Assembly (NCBI GenBank): GCA_023453025.1
Contig: JAEXUD010000029.1
Span: 1-54,934 of the forward strand
Length of the DNA: 54,934 nt
Reading direction: 5' to 3'
Source: Bacillota bacterium
Lineage (GTDB): Bacteria; Bacillota; Clostridia; Tissierellales; Sedimentibacteraceae
Shown: piece by piece, positions 40,692 to 50,025 of the stretch
How positions within the stretch are numbered: the first letter of the stretch is position 1
Layout: every line of letters starts with the position of its first letter
The notes under the pieces: model-generated
Told to the model about the DNA's origin: nothing
Databases searched by the model: none
What the model saw: only the letters and a program-made list of their open reading frames with translations
Position numbers and translations under genes: made by a program

Positions 40692-40952
40692 TTACTTTTC
40701 CCTCCGCTCAGCACGCATTTCTTTGACCATCTTTACTACATCATCAACATCTTTTAAATCAAGCTTTTCAGCTTCTCCATCAAATTCCTTTCTGATATTT
40801 TCAAAAGCAATCATGGTAGGGTTAATAAGCACATATCTGCCGTCTTCCTCTATAAAAGCAACCTTGTCTCCATCTTTTAAATTAAGATTTCTACGAATAC
40901 CTATAGGTAAAGTAATTTGTCCCTTTGAAGTAATTTTAGCAAGTTCCATAGC
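40692..40952 (-). CDS. AbrB/MazE-type antitoxin (SpoVT-AbrB domain)
   Basis: 86 aa. The N-terminal swapped-hairpin domain is ELAKITSKGQITLPIGIRRN followed by LNLKDGDKV, the standard AbrB DNA-binding fold. The C-terminal half is charged and helical (KLDLKDVDDVVKMVKEMRAE), the part that would bind the PIN toxin. Start at 40952 behind GGAGGTG. The paired toxin directly downstream is destroyed, so this is now a solitary antitoxin. Confidence 0.92.
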   Translation of the reverse strand, partial: AMELAKITSKGQITLPIGIRRNLNLKDGDKVAFIEEDGRYVLINPTMIAFENIRKEFDGEAEKLDLKDVDDVVKMVKEMRAERREK

Positions 40953-41060
40953 AACACCTCCATTCATTGTTTTCCTTACCTTTATTATATAAAACTACGT
41001 TAAAAATATCAACATTTTTTAATTATATTTTTAAATTAAAGATACCTTTCTTATTTTTAA

Positions 41061-41945
41061 CTATATTTCCTCTGTCAGGTAACTTTTGTACCCGTCTCCG
41101 AAAACCTCGTTAGCGCCGGATACTATGAAAAACGCATCTATATCTTCTTCTTTTACGATTTCCCTCACCTTCGTGTAGTTATACTTTCTGCACACGCACA
41201 TAATAACCTTCTTATCACTTTTCGTATAGGCTCCCTCAGCCTTTAAATATGTGACTCCTATATCTATTTCATCAAGTATCCTTTCTGCTATCTCTTCCTG
41301 TCTGTTGCTTATTATATACAACAGCTTTGCGCTGTCTCCTCCGTAAAGCACAAGGTCCAGCATGTAGTTGCTGATAACAATGGTTATAGCAGCATAAAGG
41401 GCTATTTCCACATTTTTAAATATTACAGCTGATGCCGATACAATTATCGCATCCGTAATAATGAATATGGTGCCGCTTCGTATGTGCTTGTATCTCTGCC
41501 TCAACGCCCTGATTATTATGTCGGTTCCGCCGGTAGTGGCACCCTGCCTGAATACAACCGCCATTCCTATAGCCATAAGAGAACCGCCTGCAGCCCCGGA
41601 CAATAAAAAATCATCCGTTATGACACCATATTTCAATATAATGTGTTCATTAAGAAAATTCATAAAAAATGATGAAACAACAGTAACATAAATGGTTGAT
41701 AAAATAAATTTAAACCCGAATTTCCGCCATCCGAATATCAATATGGGAATATTTATTAAAAAAACAAGAGTTCCTGTTTTTAAACCTGTCAGGTTGTTTA
41801 TTATTATGGCAATTCCGGTTGTACCTCCCGGTGCAAGATTGTTTGGATCCAGAAACACAGAAATCCCCATTGCATACACAAATGCCCCGAAGGTTGTAAA
41901 TATAAATTTTATCAGCCTTGCTCTCATCTCAATATAATTTTTCAT
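41061..41945 (-). CDS. YitT family membrane protein (DUF161/DUF2179)
   Basis: 294 aa. Five to six helices in the first 200 residues (DUF161 repeats, with FLDPNNLAPGGTTGIAIIIN and FRQGATTGGTDIIIRALRQR as the conserved G-G-T-T-G motifs), then a cytoplasmic DUF2179 domain (about 205-290, ending GANEVFGDGYKSYL). Common in Firmicutes, function unknown, sometimes said to be a transporter. AAAGAGGGG before the ATG. Confidence 0.93.
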   Translation of the reverse strand: MKNYIEMRARLIKFIFTTFGAFVYAMGISVFLDPNNLAPGGTTGIAIIINNLTGLKTGTLVFLINIPILIFGWRKFGFKFILSTIYVTVVSSFFMNFLNEHIILKYGVITDDFLLSGAAGGSLMAIGMAVVFRQGATTGGTDIIIRALRQRYKHIRSGTIFIITDAIIVSASAVIFKNVEIALYAAITIVISNYMLDLVLYGGDSAKLLYIISNRQEEIAERILDEIDIGVTYLKAEGAYTKSDKKVIMCVCRKYNYTKVREIVKEEDIDAFFIVSGANEVFGDGYKSYLTEEI

Positions 41946-42047
41946 ATGATGCCCCTCTTTTCTTTAATAGATTGCCAGTATATCACCGGGCAGGATTATT
42001 GTCAATAAGTGCCAGACGAGCTCTCAGCACACTGGAAGCCTGCCTGC

Positions 42048-42093
42048 AAAAATAAAGCAGCATCCTGAAAATATTTCCGGGATGCTGTTATTT
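42048..42093 (-). terminator. terminator of the ABC exporter operon
   Basis: Stem CAGCATCC (42058-42065) with GGATGCTG (42080-42087), then CTTTATTTTTG on the minus strand. Confidence 0.7.
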
Positions 42094-42103
42094 ACTGCAA
42101 TCC

Positions 42104-43867
42104 TCAAGAGGATGCTTTCACGGACCAGCCCATGCTTTCCTGCTGGATTGAATAGAGTCTGTGGTATAAACCGTCTTTCTCCAAAAGTGATTGATGAGTT
42201 CCTTCCTCCGCAAGACGTCCGTTATCAAGCACAATAATTTTATCCGCCTCGGTAATCGTACGAAGCCGGTGTGCAATGACAACAACTGTTTTACCGCTGA
42301 TTAATTTGGAAATAGCCTTCTGAATAAGCGCTTCATTTTCCGGATCCAGTGATGCGGTTGCCTCATCCAGCAGTACAATCGGAGCATCCTTCAGGATGGC
42401 TCTTGCGATTGATATCCTCTGGCGTTCACCGCCTGAGAGCGTAGCTCCGTTTTCGCCTAAAATCGTATTGTATCCGTCAGGCATTTTGGACACAAATTCA
42501 TCGCAGCAGGCTGTCCTTGAGGCGGCAAGGATTTCTTCATCGGTGGCGTTCATATTTCCTATACGGATATTGTTGTAAATTGTATCATTGAACAGCACAA
42601 CATCCTGGAACACAAATGACATGTAGCTCATCAGGTGCTCCGGGTCCAGAGTCCTGACATCAACTCCTCCGACGGTAATTCTTCCTTTGTTTACATCCCA
42701 GAACCTGGCAATCAAACGTGAGACTGTGCTCTTTCCGCTTCCTGACGGACCTACCAGGGCGGTTATGCTTCCGGATGGTATGGCAAAGCTCATATCGCGT
42801 ATACTTTCTTCTCCGCCCTTGTTGTAGCTGAAGCTAACATTTTCAAACCTGATATCATAGCTTGCAAGCTCCTTCTCAGAATCTCCTTCCATTGTTTCAA
42901 TTGCCATGAGGCTGCGCATACGCTTTACGGCAATCTGATGATATAAAAGCTCCGGTAAAAGCGTTAGCTCCGTTATAACAGGACCGTAAATACGCACAAC
43001 AATCATAGTAAACATGAGCATGGGAATCAATTCTATCTGTCCGCCTGTCAGAAGCGTAGTGCCGGCAAGCACGGTGAGTCCTATTCCAGCCTGCAGTATA
43101 ACCTGTGCTCCCGTAACAAATACACCTGTGCCCAGCTCCATTCCGATAGCCAGCCGTTTCATGGTGCGCAGTGCGTTTTCAAGAGCGTCGAATTTTTCCC
43201 CGTCCATGTTGCAGGCACGGATCACCTTGATTCCTTCAATATATTCCTGCACCTGATCTGATGCCTTCAGCTTTGATGCCGCATGCTTTTTACTCAGTTT
43301 TCCGTACACCTTCCTTCCGATAACAACAATCGCAAAAGCAAGAGGGACCGTAACATATACGGCTAAAGCCATGCGCCAGTCAAAAATGGACATCATGATG
43401 CATATGACCGTAATTGAAATACCATTGGCGATAAGCTGCGGAATGACATGGCTCAGAACATGCTCCGTGGTTGCAACATCTCCCATCAGATTAGTGGTAA
43501 TTTCCGAAAGGTCCTTGGAATTAAACACGCTCATGGGAAGCTTGCGTATTTGCTCAGCCATTGATGTCCTTGCATTTTCACTTTCCATATATGATGTCAC
43601 ATAGGTTTTCTTGTAATCATTTTTATTGCATAAAAACACAATAATGGCAGCAGCAATACCTGCGGCAAACAGAATCCACATTTTATTCCACGAGATTTCT
43701 CCTGAATTAAGCGGTTTAATTACCTCCATAATCATCAGAATCATTACACTGAAAGGAAGTATCATGGAAAAATTGGTCAATGTGCAGGCGGCTATTGCCT
43801 TTTTCAGGTCCTTATATCCCTTGTCCGTCAGCATAAGAGCATCCTGCAGTTTCGGTTTATCAGACAT
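42104..43867 (-). CDS. ABC exporter half-transporter, second subunit
   Basis: 587 aa. Six-helix exporter domain (about residues 20-315) and ATPase with Walker A VGPSGSGKSTVSR, Q-loop FVFQDVVLF, signature LSGGERQRISIAR and Walker B VLLDEATASLDPENE with the catalytic Glu intact. Forms a heterodimer with the preceding gene, whose end it overlaps by eight bases. Homologous pairs export drugs or move siderophores (the DPENE ending is common in the IrtAB/YbtPQ-like group). Start behind GCGGAGGTG. Confidence 0.93.
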   Translation of the reverse strand: MSDKPKLQDALMLTDKGYKDLKKAIAACTLTNFSMILPFSVMILMIMEVIKPLNSGEISWNKMWILFAAGIAAAIIVFLCNKNDYKKTYVTSYMESENARTSMAEQIRKLPMSVFNSKDLSEITTNLMGDVATTEHVLSHVIPQLIANGISITVICIMMSIFDWRMALAVYVTVPLAFAIVVIGRKVYGKLSKKHAASKLKASDQVQEYIEGIKVIRACNMDGEKFDALENALRTMKRLAIGMELGTGVFVTGAQVILQAGIGLTVLAGTTLLTGGQIELIPMLMFTMIVVRIYGPVITELTLLPELLYHQIAVKRMRSLMAIETMEGDSEKELASYDIRFENVSFSYNKGGEESIRDMSFAIPSGSITALVGPSGSGKSTVSRLIARFWDVNKGRITVGGVDVRTLDPEHLMSYMSFVFQDVVLFNDTIYNNIRIGNMNATDEEILAASRTACCDEFVSKMPDGYNTILGENGATLSGGERQRISIARAILKDAPIVLLDEATASLDPENEALIQKAISKLISGKTVVVIAHRLRTITEADKIIVLDNGRLAEEGTHQSLLEKDGLYHRLYSIQQESMGWSVKASS

Positions 43868-45701
43868 TGATATTCACCTCCGCTTTCTTTGTCATATTCC
43901 AGCTGGCAGTTTCCATGTATACCTGCCACATATCAAAATATTTGCCTCTTGCTTCTAAAAGCTCATTATGTCTGCCCTGCTCGATAACCTTTCCCTCAGA
44001 CACTACTATAATTTTATCTGCACTCTGCACGGTTGACAGCCTGTGCGCAATCATAATAACTGTCTTGCCTTTCATCAGGCGTTCAAAAGCTTTTTGAATC
44101 AGATGCTCGTTCTCCGGGTCAGAAAATGCAGTGGCTTCATCCAGTACGACTACGGGTGCATCCTTGACAATAGCCCTGGCTATTGCAATCCTTTGTTTCT
44201 CTCCTCCGGAAAGATGCACTCCCCTGGTCCCTATCACAGTATCATAGCCCTCAGGCAGCTTCATGATAAACTCATGGCACTGCGCCGCCTTTGCCGCATC
44301 GACTACCTGTTTATAGGAAGCGTCCGGATTTCCTATACGGATATTGTCCGCCACGCTTTGCTTGAACAAGAATACATCCTGAAAGACAAAGCTGACTTGC
44401 TGCATAAGATACGTGCTTGTCATATCCCGGACATCAACACCGCCTATGGTAATGCTGCCACCGTTAACGTCAAAAAAACGAGGAATCAAATGAGCAATGG
44501 TGCTTTTTCCCCCGCCGGACGGCCCAACAATGGCTGTTGCCTCTCCCTGGCGGGCAGTGAAGGATACACCGTTCAATGCCGAGGTTTCCTCATCCTTGTC
44601 ATATGAAAAGATTACATTGTCAAATGTGATATCAAAATTTGATACGGTTCTCGGTTTTTCAGGCTGTGCAAGCTCAGGCTCCGCCAGCAGTCTGTCCATT
44701 GCCTCAACACCGTTTATAATGCGCATACTGTTTGAATTGACATACATAACCTTCATCATAACAGAAGATATGGCAGGAACAAACAGCAGGTAAAACACGA
44801 ACTTAGCTGCGAAATCCCTGTAATCCCCTGTGCTCATCCCAACAATTATTCCCACAGGAACCACAAATAAATATATGTTGTTAACCAAGGTAACAAATCC
44901 CGAAAAAGAATTTTCCCAGCTCAGGGTATAGGGAATTACCATGGATGTGTATGCCTTAATGGTATCGTGCAGACGCCTGAATGAATATACTGTCTGCTTG
45001 AATGCCTTCACAACCGATATACCTCGGACATATTCCACAGACGCGTTGTTCATATCCTCAATTGCGGTCTGATACATATCCATCATTTTTTTAGAGCCCT
45101 CATTCCCGTAAAGCCTGATTTGAATATAAAACGCAACAATAATTCCTGCCAGAGCCGCAAGCCCAAGACGCCAGTCCACAGCAAGCAAAATAGCCACCAT
45201 GACGACGGGAGCCACAAATGCCGCACATATATCCGGCAGCTGATGAGCGATAAATTCCTCAATCTTTTCTATGTTTTCGTCCATTACCTTTCTCAGCTTG
45301 CCGCTGCCTATCATGACATGAAAGCCAAGAGGCACCTTAGCCAGATGAGAGGCAAAATCCACCTTCAGCTTGTATAATGTGCCGAAAGCTGCCAGATGCG
45401 AGCAAGCCAATGCACTGAAATAAAGCAGAATATTAAGAACGGCTCCACCAAACGCAATCCATCCGTATCGGATTAAAAGCTCTCCGTCTAACGACGCCAA
45501 TCCGGGCAGGGCAGCCAAAATCACACGGACAATCATAAATATTGCTATATAAGGAATAAAGCTTGCAATACTTGCCAGTGACGATAAAATTACAGCAGCC
45601 GCAATAAAAAGTCTTTTTGTTGATGCCAGTTCCAAAAGTCGGGGCATACCTGATTTAGATTTTTTTTCCGACGTTTTTTGTACTGTCTGTGTACTACTCA
45701 T
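43860..45701 (-). CDS. ABC exporter half-transporter, first subunit
   Basis: 613 aa. N-terminal exporter domain (about 35-330) and ATPase with VGPSGGGKSTIAH, FVFQDVFLFKQSVADNIRIG, LSGGEKQRIAIAR and VVLDEATAFSDPENE. The SDPENE here replaces the usual SLDPEN of the partner; both sites keep the Glu after the Walker B Asp. It starts at 45701 behind AAAGGGAGG. Two identical-spacing palindromes upstream (45721-45802) and a TetR gene next to them indicate drug- or ligand-induced control. Confidence 0.93.
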   Translation of the reverse strand: MSSTQTVQKTSEKKSKSGMPRLLELASTKRLFIAAAVILSSLASIASFIPYIAIFMIVRVILAALPGLASLDGELLIRYGWIAFGGAVLNILLYFSALACSHLAAFGTLYKLKVDFASHLAKVPLGFHVMIGSGKLRKVMDENIEKIEEFIAHQLPDICAAFVAPVVMVAILLAVDWRLGLAALAGIIVAFYIQIRLYGNEGSKKMMDMYQTAIEDMNNASVEYVRGISVVKAFKQTVYSFRRLHDTIKAYTSMVIPYTLSWENSFSGFVTLVNNIYLFVVPVGIIVGMSTGDYRDFAAKFVFYLLFVPAISSVMMKVMYVNSNSMRIINGVEAMDRLLAEPELAQPEKPRTVSNFDITFDNVIFSYDKDEETSALNGVSFTARQGEATAIVGPSGGGKSTIAHLIPRFFDVNGGSITIGGVDVRDMTSTYLMQQVSFVFQDVFLFKQSVADNIRIGNPDASYKQVVDAAKAAQCHEFIMKLPEGYDTVIGTRGVHLSGGEKQRIAIARAIVKDAPVVVLDEATAFSDPENEHLIQKAFERLMKGKTVIMIAHRLSTVQSADKIIVVSEGKVIEQGRHNELLEARGKYFDMWQVYMETASWNMTKKAEVNINV

Positions 45702-45720
45702 ATAATCCTCCCTTTCAAAA

Positions 45721-45736
45721 GTTAGCATTAACTAAC
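45721..45736. promoter_or_regulatory. candidate TetR operator 1
   Basis: GTTAG-CATTAA-CTAAC: a perfect 5-bp dyad with 6-bp spacer, between the TetR gene and the ABC operon. Confidence 0.6.
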
Positions 45737-45786
45737 TCATGTGTATTTTTCAAGCCTTTAAAAGGCTGAAATTTTATTTATTTGCA

Positions 45787-45802
45787 GTTAGCTTAAACTA
45801 AC
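45787..45802. promoter_or_regulatory. candidate TetR operator 2
   Basis: GTTAG-CTTAAA-CTAAC: the same arms and spacing as operator 1, 66 bases away start to start. Confidence 0.6.
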
Positions 45803-45833
45803 CTAATGACAGACCAATGCCTTCAATAAGCTG

Positions 45834-46454
45834 TTAATGGTCTGTTTCAATCTTAAGCAGCTTATTCCAGCCTGCTCGGAAAAAATCAGTGATATGCGCA
45901 ATATACTCATCTGCTTCCGTTTTTTCCATATTGTGGGCAACAGTCTCAAAAATCGCAGAAAAATAGGCATTTGATAAAATATGTACCAGGTTGTCTGACA
46001 GAGGTGTGGGATGATAACCCAAGCGACACATAACCTCAATGAATTTTTTTGTTGATTCCGCCTCGATATTAACAAGGCTTTCCACATATTCTTCATATTC
46101 CGTACCTGACGAGCTGCACAATATGAGTTTGAATTCATCAAAATAACTGTACACATAATCCAGCAGTGATTGCAGTGCATCGCTGCTGTAGCTGTGCATC
46201 ACGGCAATTTGTTCCGCTTCGGAAAGCAATGAAAATTCTTCCTGTGCTTTTATAAACCTTTCTTTGAATACTGAAGCCGCAGGCTCCACCAAAGCACGAA
46301 ATAACGCATATTTGTCCGGATAATAGCCGTATATAGCTCCTGTTGTAACACCTGCCGACGCGGCTATGCTGCGCAGAGAAGCATCCGCAAATCCTTTTTC
46401 AATAAATTCCCGCATTCCGGCTTTCAATATATGGTCCTGAGTTCTGGAAAGCAT
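45834..46454 (-). CDS. TetR/AcrR family regulator
   Basis: 206 aa. N-terminal helix-turn-helix with IEKGFADASLRSIAASAGVT followed by TGAIYGYYPDKYALF, the typical TetR recognition region; the C-terminal 150 residues are the ligand/dimer part. It lies directly before the two ABC exporter genes on the same strand, so it probably represses them through the paired GTTAGN6CTAAC sites. Its own upstream region has two other dyads (ATAACGCCGTTAT and ATAACAGTGTTAT, 46497-46524). Start behind TCGGAGG. Confidence 0.93.
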   Translation of the reverse strand: MLSRTQDHILKAGMREFIEKGFADASLRSIAASAGVTTGAIYGYYPDKYALFRALVEPAASVFKERFIKAQEEFSLLSEAEQIAVMHSYSSDALQSLLDYVYSYFDEFKLILCSSSGTEYEEYVESLVNIEAESTKKFIEVMCRLGYHPTPLSDNLVHILSNAYFSAIFETVAHNMEKTEADEYIAHITDFFRAGWNKLLKIETDH

Positions 46455-46652
46455 ACTATCCTCCGATAAATATATTGCTGAAAAATCCTATAGTTATAAC
46501 GCCGTTATATAACAGTGTTATATTAGCATGCAATTAAACATTTGTCAAGTAAATGAAAATAATAATTTACCATACTCTCACCACGATTTTCTGTTTTAAC
46601 CTTAATTTTGCTTGTTTTACACCTTTGTTTTATAAATATGATAAATTAATTA

Positions 46653-47498
46653 TTAAAAAATTGAAGCATAACTTATCTTTTTATTACGTCTTACAAGATT
46701 TTCATAATAATAGTAGAAAACTCCAAGTTCTCCCCTGTAGCTGTTTTTCCAGGGTTTGTTTCTTCCGCAGTAATGGATTATTGACGTATTGTGTGCAATC
46801 CATCTCATATCCTTTCTGTTGCCCATATTTTTTGGATTTACATTATAGAAATTTAAGTATCTCTCACTTAAATTATATATCATAGCGTCAAGGTGTACAG
46901 TCTTATCAGCATAAACCCCGTTTAGGACATCCTGGTCAGGCAGCAATAAAAACAGCTTTTTATTTTCTATATAATCATATACATCCCTAATGTTTTGATT
47001 CTTTCTAAGCTCAGGCAGATTAAAAAGCATAACACCGGAATTTATGTATGTGCTGTCCTCCGGCATATCAAGCCTTATCTCATTTATTTTTTTCAGACTT
47101 TTATCCACATGAGACGCAGCAGCAAAAAAATTACTACCTAAATCCATGTGGTATAAATCACTGATGCTGTTAATTACAACAATATCAGGATCAAGATACA
47201 AAATCCTGTCTAAATTATGTGGAATATATTGAGCGGCAAAAATTCGGTAATACATTTCCTTTGGATATCTTTCTGTTACAGGTGCATCATCAAACATATC
47301 GTCAGGGATCCTGATATTTATGATATTGCATACATCAGTGTCGACACAGCTGTTTATTAAATTGAAATCATCTTCCTCCAATGACGAATGTGCTACAAAC
47401 ACATCAAATTGTTCATTGACATTTGATCTGATCAGTGATGTCAGCATAACAGTCAGCTGTTCAATATAATTTGGATCAAGTGTAACCAGAATGTTCAT
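46653..47498 (-). CDS. glycosyltransferase family 8 protein
   Basis: 281 aa. GT-A fold with the metal-binding D-x-D in RILYLDPDIVVINSISDLY (about residues 99-103), the opening NILVTLDPNYIEQLTVML, and the later metal His in IIHYCGRNKPW; QDVLNGVYAD is also conserved in the LgtC/GspA-like group. Retaining glycosyl transfer from a UDP-sugar, probably to a cell-surface or general-stress glycan. Start behind TAGGAGA. Confidence 0.93.
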   Translation of the reverse strand: MNILVTLDPNYIEQLTVMLTSLIRSNVNEQFDVFVAHSSLEEDDFNLINSCVDTDVCNIINIRIPDDMFDDAPVTERYPKEMYYRIFAAQYIPHNLDRILYLDPDIVVINSISDLYHMDLGSNFFAAASHVDKSLKKINEIRLDMPEDSTYINSGVMLFNLPELRKNQNIRDVYDYIENKKLFLLLPDQDVLNGVYADKTVHLDAMIYNLSERYLNFYNVNPKNMGNRKDMRWIAHNTSIIHYCGRNKPWKNSYRGELGVFYYYYENLVRRNKKISYASIF

Positions 47499-47534
47499 AG
47501 GTGCTTCTCCTAATGTTTAATATTTTTATTTTTT

Positions 47535-47660
47535 TCAACAGTTTTTCATGCCCGGCCGGTCAAGAAGCTCGTCGGCATTCTCCTCAAACCCCTGGGTCTC
47601 AATAATTCTGTGTTCAATGATACTTGATATATGAACATAGTAATTATATCCATACATCAT
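47535..47660 (-). CDS. possible small protein upstream of the GT8 gene, 41 aa
   Basis: A frame of protein-like composition begins ATGATG at 47660 and reads MMYGYNYYVHISSIIEHRII, continuing to a Cys before TGA 47535. No ribosome binding site is visible, so it may be the 3' or 5' remnant of a gene rather than a working one. It lies in an otherwise empty 328-base gap. Confidence 0.4.
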   Translation of the reverse strand: MMYGYNYYVHISSIIEHRIIETQGFEENADELLDRPGMKNC

Positions 47661-47826
47661 TAATTAAAGCTTAATTCGGTTTTAATGGGAATACTTTTTT
47701 TGAATATCACCTGCTTATATTATATATCAAAAATTAATAATATTGACTAAAATATACGGACATAATTATAATGATAATGATAATAATCTTATTATATAGA
47801 AGCGCAAGGCTAAGAAAGGGGTATTT

Positions 47827-48597
47827 ATGCAAACAGCTGTTATAACCGGAGCATCCAGCGGGTTAGGTCGTGAATTTGTAAAGCAAATATGTGAAAAGGA
47901 AAAATTTGATTTAATATGGATTATAGCAAGACGTGAAAAACGTCTTAAAGAAATTGCTGATAAATATCCCGGCCTTATATACCCCATACCGCTGGATCTT
48001 ACAAAGACTGAGAGTTTTTCAACACTCAGGGCAATTCTTGAAAAAGAAAAGCCGGACATACGTATACTTATAAACGCCTCCGGCTTCGGTAAAATGGGAA
48101 ACTATGCGCAAATATATGAGCAGGATAACAATGATATGATAGATTTGAACTGCAAGGCTTTGGTATCCATGACACTGCTCTGCCTCCCCTATATGAAAAA
48201 AGGCTCCCGCGTATTGGAAATATGTTCTTCATCAGCTTTTCAGCCTCTGCCCTCGCTGAATGTATATGCTTCCACCAAGGCATTTGTACTCAGTTACAGC
48301 CGCGCCCTGCGCCGGGAGCTGTTGGAAAGAGGAATACATGTTACGGCTGTCTGTCCTTACTGGATAAAGGACACCGAGTTTATTCCGGTGGCAAAGGACA
48401 CGGCAAACAGCGGTGCCATACTGAATTTCCCGCTGGCATCAAAATCTGAAAGCGTTGCAAGGCATGCCCTTTGGTGCTCAAGATACAATTTTCCCGTATC
48501 TACTCCCGGCATTGTCAGTTTTTTGCAAAGATCCGCCGCAAAAATCATACCCCGTGAACTCATCATATCATGCTGGCAGCTTATGCGACGATTATGA
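47827..48597 (+). CDS. short-chain dehydrogenase/reductase (SDR)
   Basis: 256 aa. N-terminal nucleotide loop TGASSGLGREFV, NASGFG (in place of N-N-A-G) near residue 84, catalytic Ser in ICSSSAF and YASTK (Y-x-x-x-K) near 156-160. It matches the DltE/YqjQ-like group of SDRs, often oxidoreductases of lipids or small ketones. The GT8 gene is divergent from it. AAAGGGG precedes the ATG. Converges with the serpin gene, leaving only 15 bases between the stops. Confidence 0.93.
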   Translation: MQTAVITGASSGLGREFVKQICEKEKFDLIWIIARREKRLKEIADKYPGLIYPIPLDLTKTESFSTLRAILEKEKPDIRILINASGFGKMGNYAQIYEQDNNDMIDLNCKALVSMTLLCLPYMKKGSRVLEICSSSAFQPLPSLNVYASTKAFVLSYSRALRRELLERGIHVTAVCPYWIKDTEFIPVAKDTANSGAILNFPLASKSESVARHALWCSRYNFPVSTPGIVSFLQRSAAKIIPRELIISCWQLMRRL

Positions 48598-48612
48598 CAG
48601 CTTTATCATCTG

Positions 48613-49857
48613 TCAGCTCGCAGGATTCTCCATGATGCCGATGAATAACGGCAGCCCGCTTTCCAAATCAACTATGCCGTAAACAAACGGCCTGTCAAAT
48701 ACAAGCTTCTGGATCTCCACAGGCATGGATGTAGCACTGACTTCAACGGATGTCACCGCTGCAGCCTCGGTACCCTTTTCATCCACTCTGATAAATGTTT
48801 TATGCTTCACATCAGATATGTATAAATTTTTAGTCCTGCTTTTTTGCATGAGGGAAAAATCCGCATTGGCTGGCTCAAAAGCAATTTCCATTCCCATTTT
48901 GGACAATTCGTCAACCAGACTGTCCTCATACCTGCTCTCAAACTTCGGAAGAGAAAGCTCCAGATTTTTGGTTTCCCTGCTGCCGATGATTTCTGCTATA
49001 CTTAAAGGAGAAAGCTCATTTATCATTTCTCTGACAGTCTTGTTTTTTTCAGGCATCAGGGCAAAAAAAGCAAATTTGTCACCTTTGTATGGGAGTACGA
49101 TTCCTTCTGCTCCTCCGGACCGCAAATAATCAGTATTTCTCCTGCGGTGCATGAAATCAGCATCAACAACTCCCTGAGAAGAATTGAATTCCTGCTTGTA
49201 GGTGCTGCCTGCATTGAAAGGCACATCCCAGTCACCCTTGAAATATATGGCATTTATAAGATACATCATGACATCTTCATTGATTTTATCAATTATTTTA
49301 TCAATAGTCTTGTTAGTCGCATCACTGACCCATCTGTTTATTTCATCCGGCGCTTCTTTTTTTGTGAAATCGAGACTTTTTATATCGGCAGAGTAATAGT
49401 CCGCATTTTTCTGAAGGAATTCTTCATCTGCCTCAAAGCCTTCTCTGTACCATATAGAATTGGCGACAGTCAAATCGATATTTTCATCGCCTGCATTCAA
49501 ATTATTCATCCATTTTTTAAGCTCTGCATTTAAATCATCTTCCTTGATTTTTTCTGAGTACAGTGCATTTTTCATGTGTTCCTTTGTCTGTCCGTCCGCT
49601 CCGTTCTGGGTCATAGCCATCGCAAGATAGACGGATATCGGTGATATCATTATATTTCCGGAATTTTCACTTGATTTTTTAAAAATATCCCACGAAAAAT
49701 TTAAATACGCCTTCTTGAATTCTTCACTCACGGAACCTGCCATTTCGGAATCCACCTCACTTTTATATCCTTTCATCAGATCTTGGGACATTACGGTACA
49801 GCCTGTAATAGTCATCGTAAAAATAAGTATACATGAAATAATAAAGTTCTTATTCAC
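48613..49857 (-). CDS. serpin-family protease inhibitor, lipoprotein
   Basis: 414 aa. Start is the GTG at 49857, behind GGAGGTGG, which gives MNKNFIISCILIF and a lipobox ITGC, so it is lipid-anchored outside the cell. The serpin fold is complete: SPISVYLAMAMTQNGADGQT, NAIYFKGDWDVPFN, LSLPKFESRYEDSL, then the reactive loop VDEKGTEAAAVTSVEV with the small-residue hinge of inhibitory serpins and FDRPFVYGI. Counting 15 residues from the hinge Gly puts P1-P1' near Thr-Ser in SATSMPV. It likely traps extracellular serine or cysteine proteases. Confidence 0.94.
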   Translation of the reverse strand: MNKNFIISCILIFTMTITGCTVMSQDLMKGYKSEVDSEMAGSVSEEFKKAYLNFSWDIFKKSSENSGNIMISPISVYLAMAMTQNGADGQTKEHMKNALYSEKIKEDDLNAELKKWMNNLNAGDENIDLTVANSIWYREGFEADEEFLQKNADYYSADIKSLDFTKKEAPDEINRWVSDATNKTIDKIIDKINEDVMMYLINAIYFKGDWDVPFNAGSTYKQEFNSSQGVVDADFMHRRRNTDYLRSGGAEGIVLPYKGDKFAFFALMPEKNKTVREMINELSPLSIAEIIGSRETKNLELSLPKFESRYEDSLVDELSKMGMEIAFEPANADFSLMQKSRTKNLYISDVKHKTFIRVDEKGTEAAAVTSVEVSATSMPVEIQKLVFDRPFVYGIVDLESGLPLFIGIMENPAS

Positions 49858-49980
49858 TATAACCACCTCCATACTTATTTTGACGATTTGTTTTAAGTTA
49901 TGTTCCCAGATACTATTAAAAATTATTAATATATAAATATTTTAATCAGCCCAAAATATAAAGTCGTCTCCTAAGGCTTA

Positions 49981-50018
49981 AAAAAATTACGCCTTATATT
50001 AATGCTGCGTAATTTTTT
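49981..50018. terminator. terminator after the EFR1 gene
   Basis: Perfect 12-bp stem AAAAAATTACGC/GCGTAATTTTTT with 14-base loop, A and T tracts on both sides. Confidence 0.9.
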
Positions 50019-50025
50019 TAATCTA

